The translations under genes and the position numbers were made by a program. This document shows positions 20,917 to 32,483 of a stretch of DNA of 64,000 nt, in pieces. Numbering within the stretch: the stretch's first letter is position 1; each line of letters starts with the position of its first letter. The notes under the pieces were generated by a model, which was not told where the DNA came from, searched no databases, and saw nothing but the letters and a program-made list of their open reading frames with translations. Location: NCBI GenBank assembly GCA_907165135.1, contig OU015568.1, positions 2,426,501 through 2,490,500 on the forward strand. The letters run 5' to 3'. Source of the stretch: Oikopleura dioica. Its lineage: Eukaryota > Chordata > Appendicularia > Copelata > Oikopleuridae.

Positions 20917-22143
20917 ATGAACACTCTACTAGTCTTCTTCAGCATCCTCATCAGCTACTGCAACTGCAACGTCAGTCCAGTCGGTGTCCAGTACTTGGAA
21001 AACATCTGGAGCGACGAGATGATGGACAAAATCCGCGAAGTCTTCAGGGAATCGACTATCACCGACATGGCAGCTGATGACATCCCAGCCTCTCAATTCG
21101 ACAACATCGGTGAATCCCTTCCTCTTGATCCTAACGGCCGCTGCCCAGCTGAATACACTGTCAATAAGCAAGGAACACGATGTGTTTTCATTGGCCGTAT
21201 TGACGTAGCCACCGAGTACGTAAAAACAGGAGGGATCAGCCGACAGAGGAAGAGCATAGAAGGCCTCTACTCTGCCGCTAACCCCTTCATCTCAAAAGTC
21301 CAAAATGGTGCCAGGCGAGAAGAACTCGCAGAAATCATGGCTAAATCTCCAGTCAGCGGCGCTCTCGAAAACACTTGCCAGGAAGGCATCCTCAGAAATG
21401 TCGTCATGACGATGTTGATCATGCTTCCCGGCCAAACTGTCCCTGTTCACTACGATATTCCTCTCTTTTCCGATCTTCCAAAAGCAAATGCACCAGCCTG
21501 GCTCCAAGTTGCCTACGCTCTAAGTGGGCTCAACAAGGATCGGGAAATCCGACAAGTGCAGACCATCACATACTTGACCGGCAATGCCTCCAACTCCAAC
21601 CAAGGTGGCGACTTTGTCTACTGGCTTGAAGGACCCCAAGGGCCAATGGAAAGCTTCCCTGTTGTGGCCAACTCGGCCATTGTCACTGATGGCGTCCACG
21701 TTGCCCACGCTGTCAAGGTTTGGCAGCCAGAATCCGGCCATTCCGCACCAAAACTGAACAAAGATGACCAAAACGAGATCCGATACATCGGCGACTCCAA
21801 GTGGCAGATTTTCATCAACGGCGTCGGCGAGAAAGTCTACGAGGAATCCGAGCTCCGAATGTCTTTCATTTCCCGATACATCTGTTTCCGCGATCAAGAA
21901 GAAGAAAACTCTTACACCTTCCAAAGTGGCCAGAAAAACGCCACTTCCGTTCTTGAAGAAATGTCGGAGGCACTTGAAACCGACCTTGTAACGGGCGAAA
22001 ACCGAAAAACCGCGCGAGACACAATTTTGACGAATTATCTTCAATATCCGGCAACAGGAGGATTGAATTACTGCGTCCTGCCGGAACTTGTTCCTGGAAC
22101 TGCCGGATCAGTTCTGAAATTTATCTTCTCGTATATCTGCTAA
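20917..22143 (+). CDS. Secreted protein with HxD...H signature, possible Fe(II)/2-oxoglutarate oxygenase fold (408 aa, single exon)
   Basis: The N-terminus is a clear signal peptide (MNTLLVFFSILISYC). The middle part contains 'LPGQTVPVHYDIPLFSD' (His ~177, Asp ~179) and, about 80 residues later, 'DGVHVAHAVKVW' (His ~261/264). That spacing fits the HxD...H iron-binding triad of cupin/2OG oxygenases. I do not recognise a named enzyme, and a 2OG-binding Arg cannot be fixed without alignment, so the activity is inference. It is intronless, with a TATA box upstream and short flanks. Confidence 0.7.
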   Translation: MNTLLVFFSILISYCNCNVSPVGVQYLENIWSDEMMDKIREVFRESTITDMAADDIPASQFDNIGESLPLDPNGRCPAEYTVNKQGTRCVFIGRIDVATEYVKTGGISRQRKSIEGLYSAANPFISKVQNGARREELAEIMAKSPVSGALENTCQEGILRNVVMTMLIMLPGQTVPVHYDIPLFSDLPKANAPAWLQVAYALSGLNKDREIRQVQTITYLTGNASNSNQGGDFVYWLEGPQGPMESFPVVANSAIVTDGVHVAHAVKVWQPESGHSAPKLNKDDQNEIRYIGDSKWQIFINGVGEKVYEESELRMSFISRYICFRDQEEENSYTFQSGQKNATSVLEEMSEALETDLVTGENRKTARDTILTNYLQYPATGGLNYCVLPELVPGTAGSVLKFIFSYIC

Positions 22144-22374
22144 TCATTTAAAATTGAAAATTTACCTGTCTATATTTTAATCTGTACATTTCGAAAATTG
22201 CAAATGACAAATATATTTAATCATATCAAAACAATAAGTGGATAGTTTATTCAGTTATCAAAAAAAATGCTTCAAAAGGCTTCTTGAAAAAGTGCAGGAT
22301 TTGATTGCTTCCATTTCTTATGCTCGAAATTTGAGAGCGATTCTTTTGCATTTATCAACAATTTGAAATTTTAA

Positions 22375-23240
22375 CTAACTTCCAGAAAAATGAGGGAAAA
22401 TATGTCGATGGATTCCTGAAGGTCTAATTGTTACATCATCATATCTCCTCTCACTGAAATGAGACGAGCTGAATCCTGTGGCTTTTCCAACTGCTTCTGT
22501 CGCTAGAATCCGTTCGTTTTTCAGGACTGGAAAGTCTTTGGTATAGGAAGTGATAGAAGATGTCTTTCCTGGAGTCTTGAAATATCTGAAGCACGCAGTT
22601 TATGAATTTTTATGTAAGAAAAACGCAATTGCATTTTAATTAAATGCAATTTACAAATGGCGATAAAAGATCTGAAGAGCATAAAATAAGCCGTAGTGAT
22701 AAAATGTTGTAAGTGCTCAAATAAAATAATTTCCAAGAAACATGATAATTTTAAAGGGCATGTAGACATGGTTCAGCGAAGTTTTTTAATTAAAAGAAAA
22801 TTGTTTTACCTATTGCTAGCTGAGTTTTCTACGAAGCCTGACGATTCAATCGGACCGATTGTTGAGGCTTTTGTGATCGGCGAGGGCTTAATTTGACGTC
22901 TCATTTATGATTTAATTTGAAATTACCTGTAAATTGGTATATGATCCTTGAAATAGTTTGTCATTAAATCAAATGAAGCCTTATATACAAAAAATTAGTA
23001 CCTTGCTACTATAGAGTCTAGACTTTTTTCTTTCAGACATCCGCGTCTGTCCCAATTAAAAGTGATCAAAATCACCATATTTTGAAACTTTTCCTTTTGT
23101 TATAGATTGCCAGCGCGAAGAGTTTTCAAAATAGAGCTTTTCCGCATGATTGTCTTTTGACGTCTTTCTTTTCCAAAAAGCTGGGAGCGACGATTCTGAT
23201 TCTGGAACTTCATGAGGCGAATTTGTATTCGGCATCCTGA
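22375..23240 (-). CDS. Probable multi-exon gene, product unknown, exons not resolved
   Basis: Several minus-strand stretches read open and are bounded by splice-like sites: about 23056-23240 ('MPNTNSPHEVPESESS'), a short piece ending near 23003, about 22811-22905 ('ITKASTIGPIESSGF'), and a terminal piece 22375-22583 ending in a stop. The pieces are Ser/Lys-rich and low in hydrophobics. Phases do not agree across all joins with canonical sites, and the terminal piece is open in two frames. No domain is recognised. I report it as a likely gene location, not a finished model. Confidence 0.3.
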
Positions 23241-23259
23241 TGATTATGTTCATTTATAT

Positions 23260-26177
23260 ATGTTGAAGAGTACGCACCTTATGTTTTTAGAAAATGAAGT
23301 GCTCGGATAATGAAAAGCTTGAGCAGTGACATCACTATTTGGTCCAGCAACTTTCCTAAAGCTTTATATGTTTATGAATAACTATCTTAAATGACATAAT
23401 ATGAATTAAGCAGGCTTTTATATGCAGTGTGAAAATCAAAAGCCAACAATATCCTCAACAAAAACGATCAATAAACGCGAACGAATACTTCGGAGATCAT
23501 TTTAACCAATTCATTTACATTTGTATTACATACAAGAACCTAATTCAACTATCCCACTTTATTGTCTCTATCTGAGATAGACTATCTCTATTCTTTATAA
23601 ACATTTCCATCGTCACACATCTGTGCGTTCTGTTCTTGAATTGGTTTCCTTTGTGTAAATTTCTCTCATTATCAGATAGATAACGTCTAAGAAAACCCCT
23701 AGTCAAAGCGTTGATTTTGATTAGATGTCCACCCCGAGCCGGTTTTCTTCCTTGCTATCAGTGGCAAATATGTCTTTTTTATCGAAAAGGTTTTCTCGTT
23801 TTTCGATATCGAAGGGCAGTTTTGTTACGTCTGAGTCTGACAATGACTTGTAAAGGATAAACTTTTCAATTCTATAGTTCGATATCGTTCCTTGAAGTCT
23901 TTATAGTAAACGTCAGATAAACCAACATTAGCTTGATGCTTCGTCCAGCCCGTTAATCGAGGAGCAAAGGATGTCTTTGTTGCAAACTGTCTATTTTTTC
24001 GGATGAAAGACCGGCAAAAAAATAATGACGTGATGTTTTATCAATGTTTTCAGCATAAAACGTTTATGCTTCAATCAACAACATCATATTAGTTTTTAGA
24101 ATACTTTTTCTACTTGATGACTATCAACCTTACTTTCGTATTTGGGCATTGAATTCGAAAGTTCGCCGGCCAAGGGAACTTTTGAGTCAGTTTTTCTCAG
24201 TTTTTTTTTTTGAAAATATTTAGTTTTTATAACAAAAATCACTGAAAGAAGTATCAAAACTCAATTTCCTTTTGACAGAAAAAGTGGTTTATTATTGACC
24301 GCCCATCCCGTAATCTGGTCACATCGGACCGCCCGTGGCTTGAACTCCTTGTGCATTCTAGTGCTCGTCTCTGTTGCGTAATGATTAAACCCATCTCGGC
24401 TCGCTCCGGCAGAAACCTAAAGAAGCGTTCGGAAAAGTCAAGAATCGTCGCTTCTTACTGCTACCATTTTTTCTCTCTTTCAGAGTGCGCTGAAAGAAGA
24501 AGGCGATCTCTCTTTTGGGCTTTCTTCTGAGACAAGAGAAAGCGCCTTTTTTGATGAAAGTAAAGATGATACTGTCAGTGTTTGACAAGAGACGCTTCTG
24601 TACTTCAACTTGATGAGCACTTACTAAGCATATTTAACCCTTGGTGCTTGAAAGCTGGATTGTTTTCGATACGATTTCGAACCAAAAATTGACGAAGACG
24701 TGTTGACCTCCTAGAAAGATTACAGAGTGACACCCTTATTTCTTAGGGACCTTACCATTATCCCTTACCAAACCCTACTTAACCCTTCAAGAAAGTCTAT
24801 GATTTCTTTCCGGCTCTGGTTTATATAAAAAAGAGTATAAGATTAGTCACAGCTGATAAAATTTCACGCCTGCTTGGCTTTTATTTTAATTTTCGAACTT
24901 GAAAATACCGAGCTCCCTTGGGGGCCCTCGATCCCTCGCTCGCTTTATTTGAAAAAAAATCGAAAGCCTCAAAATAGACAATCTCTGTTTTCAAAATATC
25001 AAAGAGAAAACTCTGAAATAAACTTTTTGAATAGAAAAACTATCGACAAAATATCCAAAATTTTTTACTAAAGACTTTTCAGTTTACTATTTTTTTATTT
25101 TCGTATTCGGTAAAAACATTATGGTCCATAATTTATGGAGAAGGATTGTTTGATGATAATCAAAGACTCAAGCTGCATTTTTAACGGAGTTCCATATACG
25201 TATATCCGTATATTGTTTTGTTGACAACTTCTTTCGTAAATGAAAACATTCAAATAAATTAATTTATCTTTCGTTTCCAGCTTGCATCGCGGCTGGAGTC
25301 TTTGATTATCATCAAATGATCATCCTCGTTGTCTGTCTTTTGTCTTAGAGAGTCGTATTTTACGGCTGCCAAGAGAGAGATTATGCGTCTCACTCTTCTC
25401 AAGAATTTTTACAAAGAAAGAGAGAAGAATATTTTGTTCGGCTAAGATTCTTCAATATTCTTCAAAGCTCGAAAAATGAGTTGAGTTAGAAATAAGTCGA
25501 CAGAACAAGAGCGGTTCTTCACTGTCTCCGCTCTTTTTCCGATCATCTTGGAATCGAGAGTGATGCTCAGATGATCTGAGTCAGATCTAAGGACTTTTGA
25601 GCAATTTTGGCGGAATGGCAATGAGAAGAGCATTTTTTCCTCATTTTTGACTCAGCTCAGAAGTAGCAATTTTAAATTTCGCGCGCTTTCCTGACTTGTG
25701 ATTTTGCTCATCAACAAATAATGAAAACATTTTTCTTCAAAATTTTCCCCCGATTTTTTTTTCTTTCTGTAACAAATTTCAAATTCGTAATTATCAAAAT
25801 TGTCTTTCAGAAATTATTTGTTCCCAACGAGACGGGGTATCCTGCTGCCGTCAGCAAAAAGACCCTAGTCTCTCAGAGAAAGCAAATCGAAGAGCAAATC
25901 TTCCGAATCGAAAATCGGGGCAATTGTGACTCTGCCCGGGGCGCGTGAGGGTCGTGATCGATTCTGAAAAGAAAAGAGAAAGAAAAGAAAGGAAGAAAAA
26001 AGGTATTTTGGATAGGCTGAGACTGACGAATAAGGGGACACCTCTGCTTCAGTCAAGGTCTCGAGGCCATGTCTCTTGCCTAAATTTTCATCAGTTATAA
26101 AATAATTTCAGAAAGAACGAAAACTAGAAAACTCTGGTTTTTGGAAAATTCTACGAACAGAAACCTCTCGACTGTAA
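23260..26177. other. AT-rich intergenic stretch
   Basis: No supported gene. A 42-codon frame begins at 23725 directly after a possible acceptor, without partners. Pyrimidine-rich and GAGA-like runs are common at 24470-24560 and 25370-25430. An inverted repeat at 25149-25316 is listed separately. Confidence 0.45.
25149..25316. repeat. Inverted repeat with 21-bp perfect arms
   Basis: Arm 25149-25169 is the exact reverse complement of 25296-25316. Pairing continues inward with few mismatches (AAGCTGC against GCGGCTG). The enclosed ~125 bp contains another palindrome, ATATACGTATAT. No clear target duplication is seen, so it may be an old MITE or a structured RNA. Confidence 0.55.
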
Positions 26178-29100
26178 ATGCCGAGAAAACAGCGCTCGAG
26201 AAAAGACCGAAAGAAAAACAACAACAAGCAGCAGCAACAACAACAGCAAAATAACGAATCTAAGAAAGAACCAGAAAGAGAGCCCTCTGAAAAGGTAGGA
26301 TGTGATAAGCTGACTTTAATTTATGGCGACGAGGGTTTTTTTAAAGTCTCGCATGTTGGCCCGGAGCCAACAGGGCAACCCGGCTTGGTCGGGAAGTTAA
26401 AAAATGTATTGAAAAAATTCTTTATTTTTTCCTGTTTTGGGAATTCGGGACAGAGAAACTCAAATAACAATTGTTATTTGTTACTCACAATGCATTTTGC
26501 AGAGTTTTTCAAGAACTATCAGAAATTGGTTGTAAGAAATATTCTCGAGATTTCTAAATATTTAAAATCAGCTCAATTAAATACAGTGAAAACCCAAAAT
26601 TTGCCCACCCAAAATTTGGCCGCTTTTTGTCTAAATCCGCTTTTTTTGGAACCTGAAATCAACCCGAAATTTTGCCGTTTTTTTGAAAATAAAAAAATTT
26701 TCATCAGAATTGGGCTCAAATGATGCTAATCCGATCATTTTTAGCTTTTAAAAACTGTTTTAGTCATTAAAAATGACTAAATTCTCATAAGAATGTCTTT
26801 AAACAAGCAAAAATTTGACTAAAATTCATCAAAAATGTGAAAATCATGCCGATTTTCGAAAATTTCGAAACTTTGCCTTTTGAAGGGGAAACTTGGCTAC
26901 CCGGCAAAAAACCCAAAATTTGGCCGCTTTTTTCGGAAATTTATATCTGAAAACCGGCCAATTTTCGGGTTTTCACTGTAATGAATTAAAAAAATGAAAT
27001 CTACAATTTGCGTCAAATTTACATTAAATCCGCAATTTTTATCCATCTTATTTTAAGGAATCCGAAAATAGAGGAAATGAAGCCACTCAACCCGAAAACA
27101 TCCAACCCATTGTGGATGAGCCTCTTCCTGAGATTCCATCAGCTTTGACCGGCAGTTTGGTCGAGGGACAGTCGCAAATTGACCTGCTGAACGCTTTAGA
27201 AGAAGATGTTCCGCTTGCTCAAACTTCAGATCATACACTTGCTGTTACCCAAGATAAACTCGAGTTCGAATCAGGTCCGGATGCATAAATTGGAGATTAG
27301 CAAAGGCAATGATTTTGGCAAAATCGGACAGCGTGTTCGCTATTCTAGCCATATATGCTATATAATAAAGAGCCACTCCTATAATTTATTAGCTATAAAT
27401 TTATGATAGATATGCGATTTCTTCAGAGAATACGATTTTTTTAAGAACTCGACATATATTTTTATTGGAATAAAATTTAATGAGACTATAGGAGATATGC
27501 TCTGATGAACAGGATTTAAGATTCTCTTGAAAAAAAGCAAGTTCACAATGCCCTGTATCAAAATCTAATTTTAGCATCCTAGAATTAAGAAATAGACAAA
27601 GAAGAATCTCCACCACAAGAAACAATCATCACCATCCCAGAAGCTAGGGTCGGACCCCTTACTAAGGTTTCCTTAGTTACTAAGGGTAAGGATTTTAAAA
27701 TTGATGAAAATCAAGAAAGGCCTAAGGAAGGACTAAGGGCCTTCCTTACTAAGGCCTTAGTAACCTTAGTAAGGATCTGATTAAATGCGATTCGATAAAA
27801 TGTTCTTATTGATAAAAATAGCAATAATTTAAGTTTATTTGGTATTTTCTGCTGTCAGTAAGTTGACAAGAGACATTTTTATAGAATTCCTTCACAACTG
27901 GTCCTTAATTTCCTTCCTTACCAAGGCTTTTGCAAAGGTATTTTTGATAAAAGCGCTCTCAAACTGCGTAGGCCGTCGAAAAAATCCTTTTTAAAATCCT
28001 TAGTAAGGAAAGGAATTAAGGAAAAATCGCTAAGGATTGAAGATCCTTACTAAGGACCTCTGAAAACTAACAAAGGAACTATGGTAAGGATTTTTTTCCG
28101 CCGAAATCCGAAAAAGGGTAAGGAAGTAATCCTTACCTTACTAAGGTAAGGACCCTTAGTAAGCAAAAAAATAAGGAAGGAAGTCCGACCCTAGCCCAGA
28201 AGTCCAAGACGAGATCCCCCCAGAAGCAAGTGTAGTCGTCGAGGAGCCAAAGAGTGAGTCGAAACAGGAAAAAGAAGAATTCGAAGCTCGGTCTTTGGAA
28301 GTCTTCCAAAAGCTCTTCAAATCGCCGGTGAAATGTAATTTTCCGCTGCCGAATAGCGCTCTGAATGCGTCGGTTTTCGAAGCTTCAAATCCTCCTCTAC
28401 CAGGTCAGTATGAGCGAAGAATCCTGGCAAGAAACCTGAGTCAGGGTTCACAAAAGCTATTAAAGAAAAGCCCCTCAACGTCAACTTATTTCTAGCCATT
28501 TCGTTGTCTCACGAAAACTACTTCGACTCTCGTCCGATTCTCTCGAAAAGCGCAAATGAAGCAGAAGCTCCAGATGCCATCGTCCCGATTTCATCAAAGC
28601 GCAATCTCTTCCTGGACGAGTTCGATGCCAATCTCTCCGATTCTCATTCGCTTCCTGAAAACGATGCTAATTCAAATGCCATGTTCGAGTCCATGCCCGA
28701 TTTAGAACAAGAATCTGAAGATGATGGTGATGAAAATCGAGCAATTGAGGAAGGAATCAGCGCGCTATCAATAGAAGCTGCGGTAGAAGAAGTTCTTGAT
28801 TCGGACGATGAACAATCAAGTGAAAGAATTTCTCGTCGTCTTGATCAAAATCATCCGTTGCTGACCTTCGAATGCGAGTTCAACCCGATGGATTCTGAAT
28901 CCGATTCTGAAGAGATTCAAATTCAAAACGAAGAAGAGTACCCACATATCGAAGAACATCAGTTATGGAAAGGAGATCATGTGCATCAAGAAGAGCATCA
29001 GTGTCAACAATCAGATGAATTTGATCAATTACGGGAAGAGCCTATCGGAAATAAGCAATTTGTCGATTCAAATTCTATTTCTGATGAAGATCAATTTATT

Positions 29101-31767
29101 GAGGTAATTCTATCTACCTCAATCGTTCAGAATAAGAAAAATACCGAGAAAGTAGTTTAAGTATAACCGTGGCATTTTTCCCATTTGATGCCTTCATTAA
29201 ATTTTCAGGAAAAGCCGGCTCCAATCGCCGCTTTCTCTCCCTCCCCAGAACCGAACCTCATCGACTTCCCAGTTCCGAAAGAAGAAGAAGAAGAAGATCT
29301 ATTCTCCCCACCTCGTTCCGTTTCTCCTCCGATTATTCAAACGATTCCTACACAAGCAGCAATCAACACGAATTTGTTAGCTCAAGACGAGATATCGTTC
29401 AAAAACGACTTTGATTACGAAAGCATCATTTCTTCTTTTAAAAACAATGGAGCAGAAAATGCGTTGATGGGAAGTGCGTCTATGCATAATTCTTCGATAA
29501 TTAGACATCTTGGAAACATGCAAAAACGAGGGGAAGGAGTCGATCTGGCGCTGGAATCCACGACCGGCGAAAGAATTTGGGTCCATCGCTTTATCCTTGA
29601 AAGCTTTTGTGCCGATTCTTCTCTGTCTACTTTTGGAAGAATCGCCAAATGTCCGTTTGACAACTTCACAATTTCGATCGCCGTCGAGTTTCTTTACAAA
29701 AACCGGCTGTTTCTAACGCTAGAAAACGCAGACATGTACCTCTCCATCTCTGAGTTCTTTGGCGGAATAGAGTGCCTGGAAATGACAATTCTTGAGTTTC
29801 TTTGCCAGTCTATATCTGACGAAAACTACGCCGACATCATGCAAATCGCGGAGAAATACAACAAATCGAATCTACAAGACTTGATTCTCAATAAAATCTG
29901 CGAGAATGTTTCGGACTATCAAAACGAAATTCTGAAACTTTCGCCTGAATCCTTCATTGAACTCATTCGCCGCGACGAACTAAGCGTTAAATCTGAAGAA
30001 GACGTCGTCGAGCTCGTCAAGAAGTGGACAAAAGAAGACGTTAAAAATAGAACGCTTTGGCTGCCAAAGATTCTCGATCACGTGCGTTTCTCGTGTCTCC
30101 AGCCGAATTTCATCGTGACGCAAATCGCCTCAGACGCGATTTTCTCCGGCCCGTGTTCCGCTTCGATCATGCAGGCCATGTCATATCATCTTTTGGGGAA
30201 TGCCAAGTTTGAAAATGACTTGGCAAAGATGTACCCGAGGAATTCGAGCAAGAATATTTGCGTTGTCGGTGAGTTACGATCACTGAACAGGAAGTAGTTT
30301 TCAACACTTTTTTCAGGTTATACTCGTGACAATACTCAAATCTCCGGCCTGAAGAACTCGCAATGGATTAATTTCGACTCTTCCTGTATTCCCCCTTCTT
30401 TGACTTCCTTTCAAACTGTGACAGTCGAGGGATTCATTTTCATCATTGGCGGCGAGGTGCAAAACTCATCCACTGGCGCCAAGGTTTCCTCAAAATCAGT
30501 TTACATCTACGATCCACGGTAACACCTGCGCTAGATTCTTTAAAAATGATTTCCATATAATTTTAGTCTCGAAGAAATTCGAGAAACTACTCCAATGAGC
30601 TACGGCAGAACGCATTTTTCGGCCGTTTATGTAAGCAGCGGGAAGATTTTCGTTTTTGGCGGGCGAAATAGCGAGACTGGCATTTTGCGAGAGAACGAAG
30701 TTTATGACATCAAATCTGCGAAGTGGACCAGCATCCGGCCTTTGGAACATGGCCGCTGCTCCCATGATGCCTCAGTTGTTGGCGCGAATGTTGTTCTGAC
30801 AGGAGGATATGTTCAGGTTTTAAAACTTTCTTTAAAAAGTCCTAAAGAAATAATTATCCTTTTATAAGTTGTTAAATGAAATGATTAGGAACGAAACGGC
30901 AGGACTAAATACACAAGTTCTGTGATCATGTTCGATACCATCTGCGGGCTTTGGAAGCAAATTGGCGATTTGACAACCCCACGAGGATGGCACAAGAGCA
31001 TCGTGTACCAGGATGAAATTTATGTTTTCGGCGGATACTACCAAGTAGGCAAAATTTATGATATTATGTTATGGATAGAATCATTCGCAATTAGAGCATG
31101 TAAGCAAATGTCTATTTTTGAAAATGTATATTTTCTGCTTGAAGAACTTGCGAGTAAAATTGAATTTCAAAATATTAATTTTATCGTTTTAGAACGCCAC
31201 TCAAAGAATAACTGTCGCTCCGGTTGAAAGAATATCGCTAACCGGATCAACTCAGACGATCGATTTGGACTTGATAATCAACTCGTCGCCAGGTACATCT
31301 TTTTATCGGAATCGCACTACGAAGTAAAGGGCCCTTAGTCTATACCTCGATAATATTTATTATCAGCCTGTCTACTTTTCCCCACGTCTGAAGGTGTTCA
31401 TTACATGGACCTTTGTAATATTTATGTTAGATAGAATATTGTGGTCTAATTCTTTCCTTTCAGGTATTGCGCTAGATGGTAATCAAGTGTATATTACCGG
31501 CGGCTGGGATGAGAAATGGAGGAGATTCTCTCAGGTACGTCATGAATTTCATGAATTGAATTGAAAATGGAAGTCTGATAATTGCGGATTATCCGTATTA
31601 TTTCTTCCTTCCCGTGAACGTATTTGATCTGTCTAAAGCTGAGACTCTAAATTCTTCCATTTCAGATTTGCTTCAAAGTAGATCTGGACACCTTTACCGT
31701 CGAAAAGCTCGAAATGCGACTGCAGAATTCGGTCAACTTCCACCAAACCACTTTTGTTCAATTTTGA
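26178..31767 (+). CDS. BTB-BACK-Kelch protein with long acidic N-terminus (about 1058 aa)
   Basis: Exons: 26178-26294, 27058-27274, 27596-27685 + 28200-28403 (split by a MITE, see that entry), 28496-29103, 29209-30268, 30317-30518, 30567-30816, 30889-31044, 31193-31292, 31464-31534, 31666-31767. Lengths sum to a multiple of three and the introns are GT-AG. Residues 1 to ~520 are Glu/Gln/Ser-rich and disordered, starting with a basic and polyGln stretch. BTB follows (~525-625, 'VDLALESTTGERIWVHRFIL'), then BACK ('LSPESFIELIRRDEL'), then Kelch blades ('IFVFGGRNSETG', 'VVLTGGY', 'IYVFGGYY', 'VYITGGW'). Such proteins usually act as CUL3 substrate adaptors. The long acidic extension is unusual for the family. 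Confidence 0.85.
26584..26978. mobile_element. MITE flanked by TA, in intron 1 of the BTB-Kelch gene
   Basis: The ends are CAGTGAAAACCC and GGGTTTTCACTG, an inverted repeat that extends imperfectly to ~25 bp, flanked on both sides by TA (26582-26583, 26979-26980). TA duplication fits a Tc1/mariner-type non-autonomous element. A motif ACCCAAAATTTGGCCGCTTT occurs near both ends in direct orientation. No transposase frame is present. Confidence 0.7.
27644..28194. mobile_element. hAT-like MITE inserted in a coding exon (551 bp)
   Basis: The ends are CTAGGGTCGGAC and GTCCGACCCTAG (12-bp perfect TIR), with an 8-bp perfect target duplication CCCAGAAG at 27636-27643 and 28195-28202. An 8-bp duplication and this TIR style fit hAT elements. 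The interior is full of CCTTAGTAAGG-type palindromes and has no transposase. Removing the element plus one duplication gives a continuous codon frame, so the host site was coding. Splicing from GTAAGG at 27686 to the AG ending at 28199, inside the right duplication, keeps frame and adds 15 codons net. A second in-frame option, with a GG donor at 27648 and acceptor at 28194, adds 4 codons. Confidence 0.85.
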
Positions 31768-32146
31768 AAACATCTTGCCTTTATACGAAAAAACCAAAAC
31801 GATAGAAAAATCTTCAAAATGAGAAAAAATATCTTTTCAGCATAAAATAACTAGACTGTATTTTAAAATATTTCTTTTATTTAAATCTGTAAAATTACAC
31901 CGTTTTACCTTACATTTCAACAAAAAAGAGAGCCTAGAAAACTGGGCTAGAAAAAAATAACAAAAAAATGATCTATTTACCGCGGGAATTCATTTTCTGC
32001 TCTTCTTTCTGCTACTTCAAAACTGTTCTTGAAAAATTTCAAAAAAAAAATACAAAAATAAAAATTCTGACAAAACTGATAACGAATCTCTTGGTTGACA
32101 TTTATTTCACAGCATTGGCAAAATAAGTTTCTCTGATAATTTTTAT

Positions 32147-32438
32147 CTACCGGAAAAGATGGGTAAGAGTCAATTTGGGCTCGTTTGAGAGTGAATTCAA
32201 AAATATGCTCTCCTCGAAATCAGCGAGGAAGTCTTCTATCATCTGCTCATGGCTTGGTTCCGAATCTGAAATTTAATGGTTTTTCTTACAAAATAAATGA
32301 TTATGCCGAAAAACAGGCTTTTCTCTTACAAGGTCTTTATTTTTACAATCAACTCTGTTTCTTACCAAAAGAAGAAGCCCAGGAAATTGCATTTCCATTC
32401 GCAGAAATAGCAAAAAGGACCATCGGAAAAAGTTTCAT
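32147..32438 (-). CDS. Small secreted peptide precursor (63 aa, two exons)
   Basis: Exon 1 is 32366-32438 (signal peptide MKLFPMVLFAISANG...) and exon 2 is 32147-32265. A GT-AG intron in phase 1 joins them, and the total of 192 nt gives 63 residues plus stop. The mature part is acidic and cysteine-free ('SEPSHEQMIEDFLADFEE'), ending 'LTLTHLFR'. A TATA-like box precedes it. It could be a peptide hormone or matrix peptide; no family is recognised. A 90-codon plus-strand frame at 32185-32457 is its shadow. Confidence 0.65.
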
Positions 32439-32476
32439 TTTTCTTTCAATTTTTTGAAAGATCACAGCGTTCTTCA

Positions 32477-32483
32477 GTTTATA
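32477..32483 (-). promoter_or_regulatory. TATA box (TATAAAC) of the 63-aa secreted peptide gene
   Basis: Minus-strand TATAAAC lies about 40 nt upstream of the ATG at 32438, leaving only a very short 5' UTR. Confidence 0.45.

Noticed and set aside
23725-23853. 42-codon frame after a possible acceptor
   Set aside because: No upstream exon, domain or promoter; likely chance.
24300-24600. Possible structured RNA in a pyrimidine-rich stretch
   Set aside because: No tRNA, snRNA or spliced-leader consensus could be recognised, and the pairing is weak.
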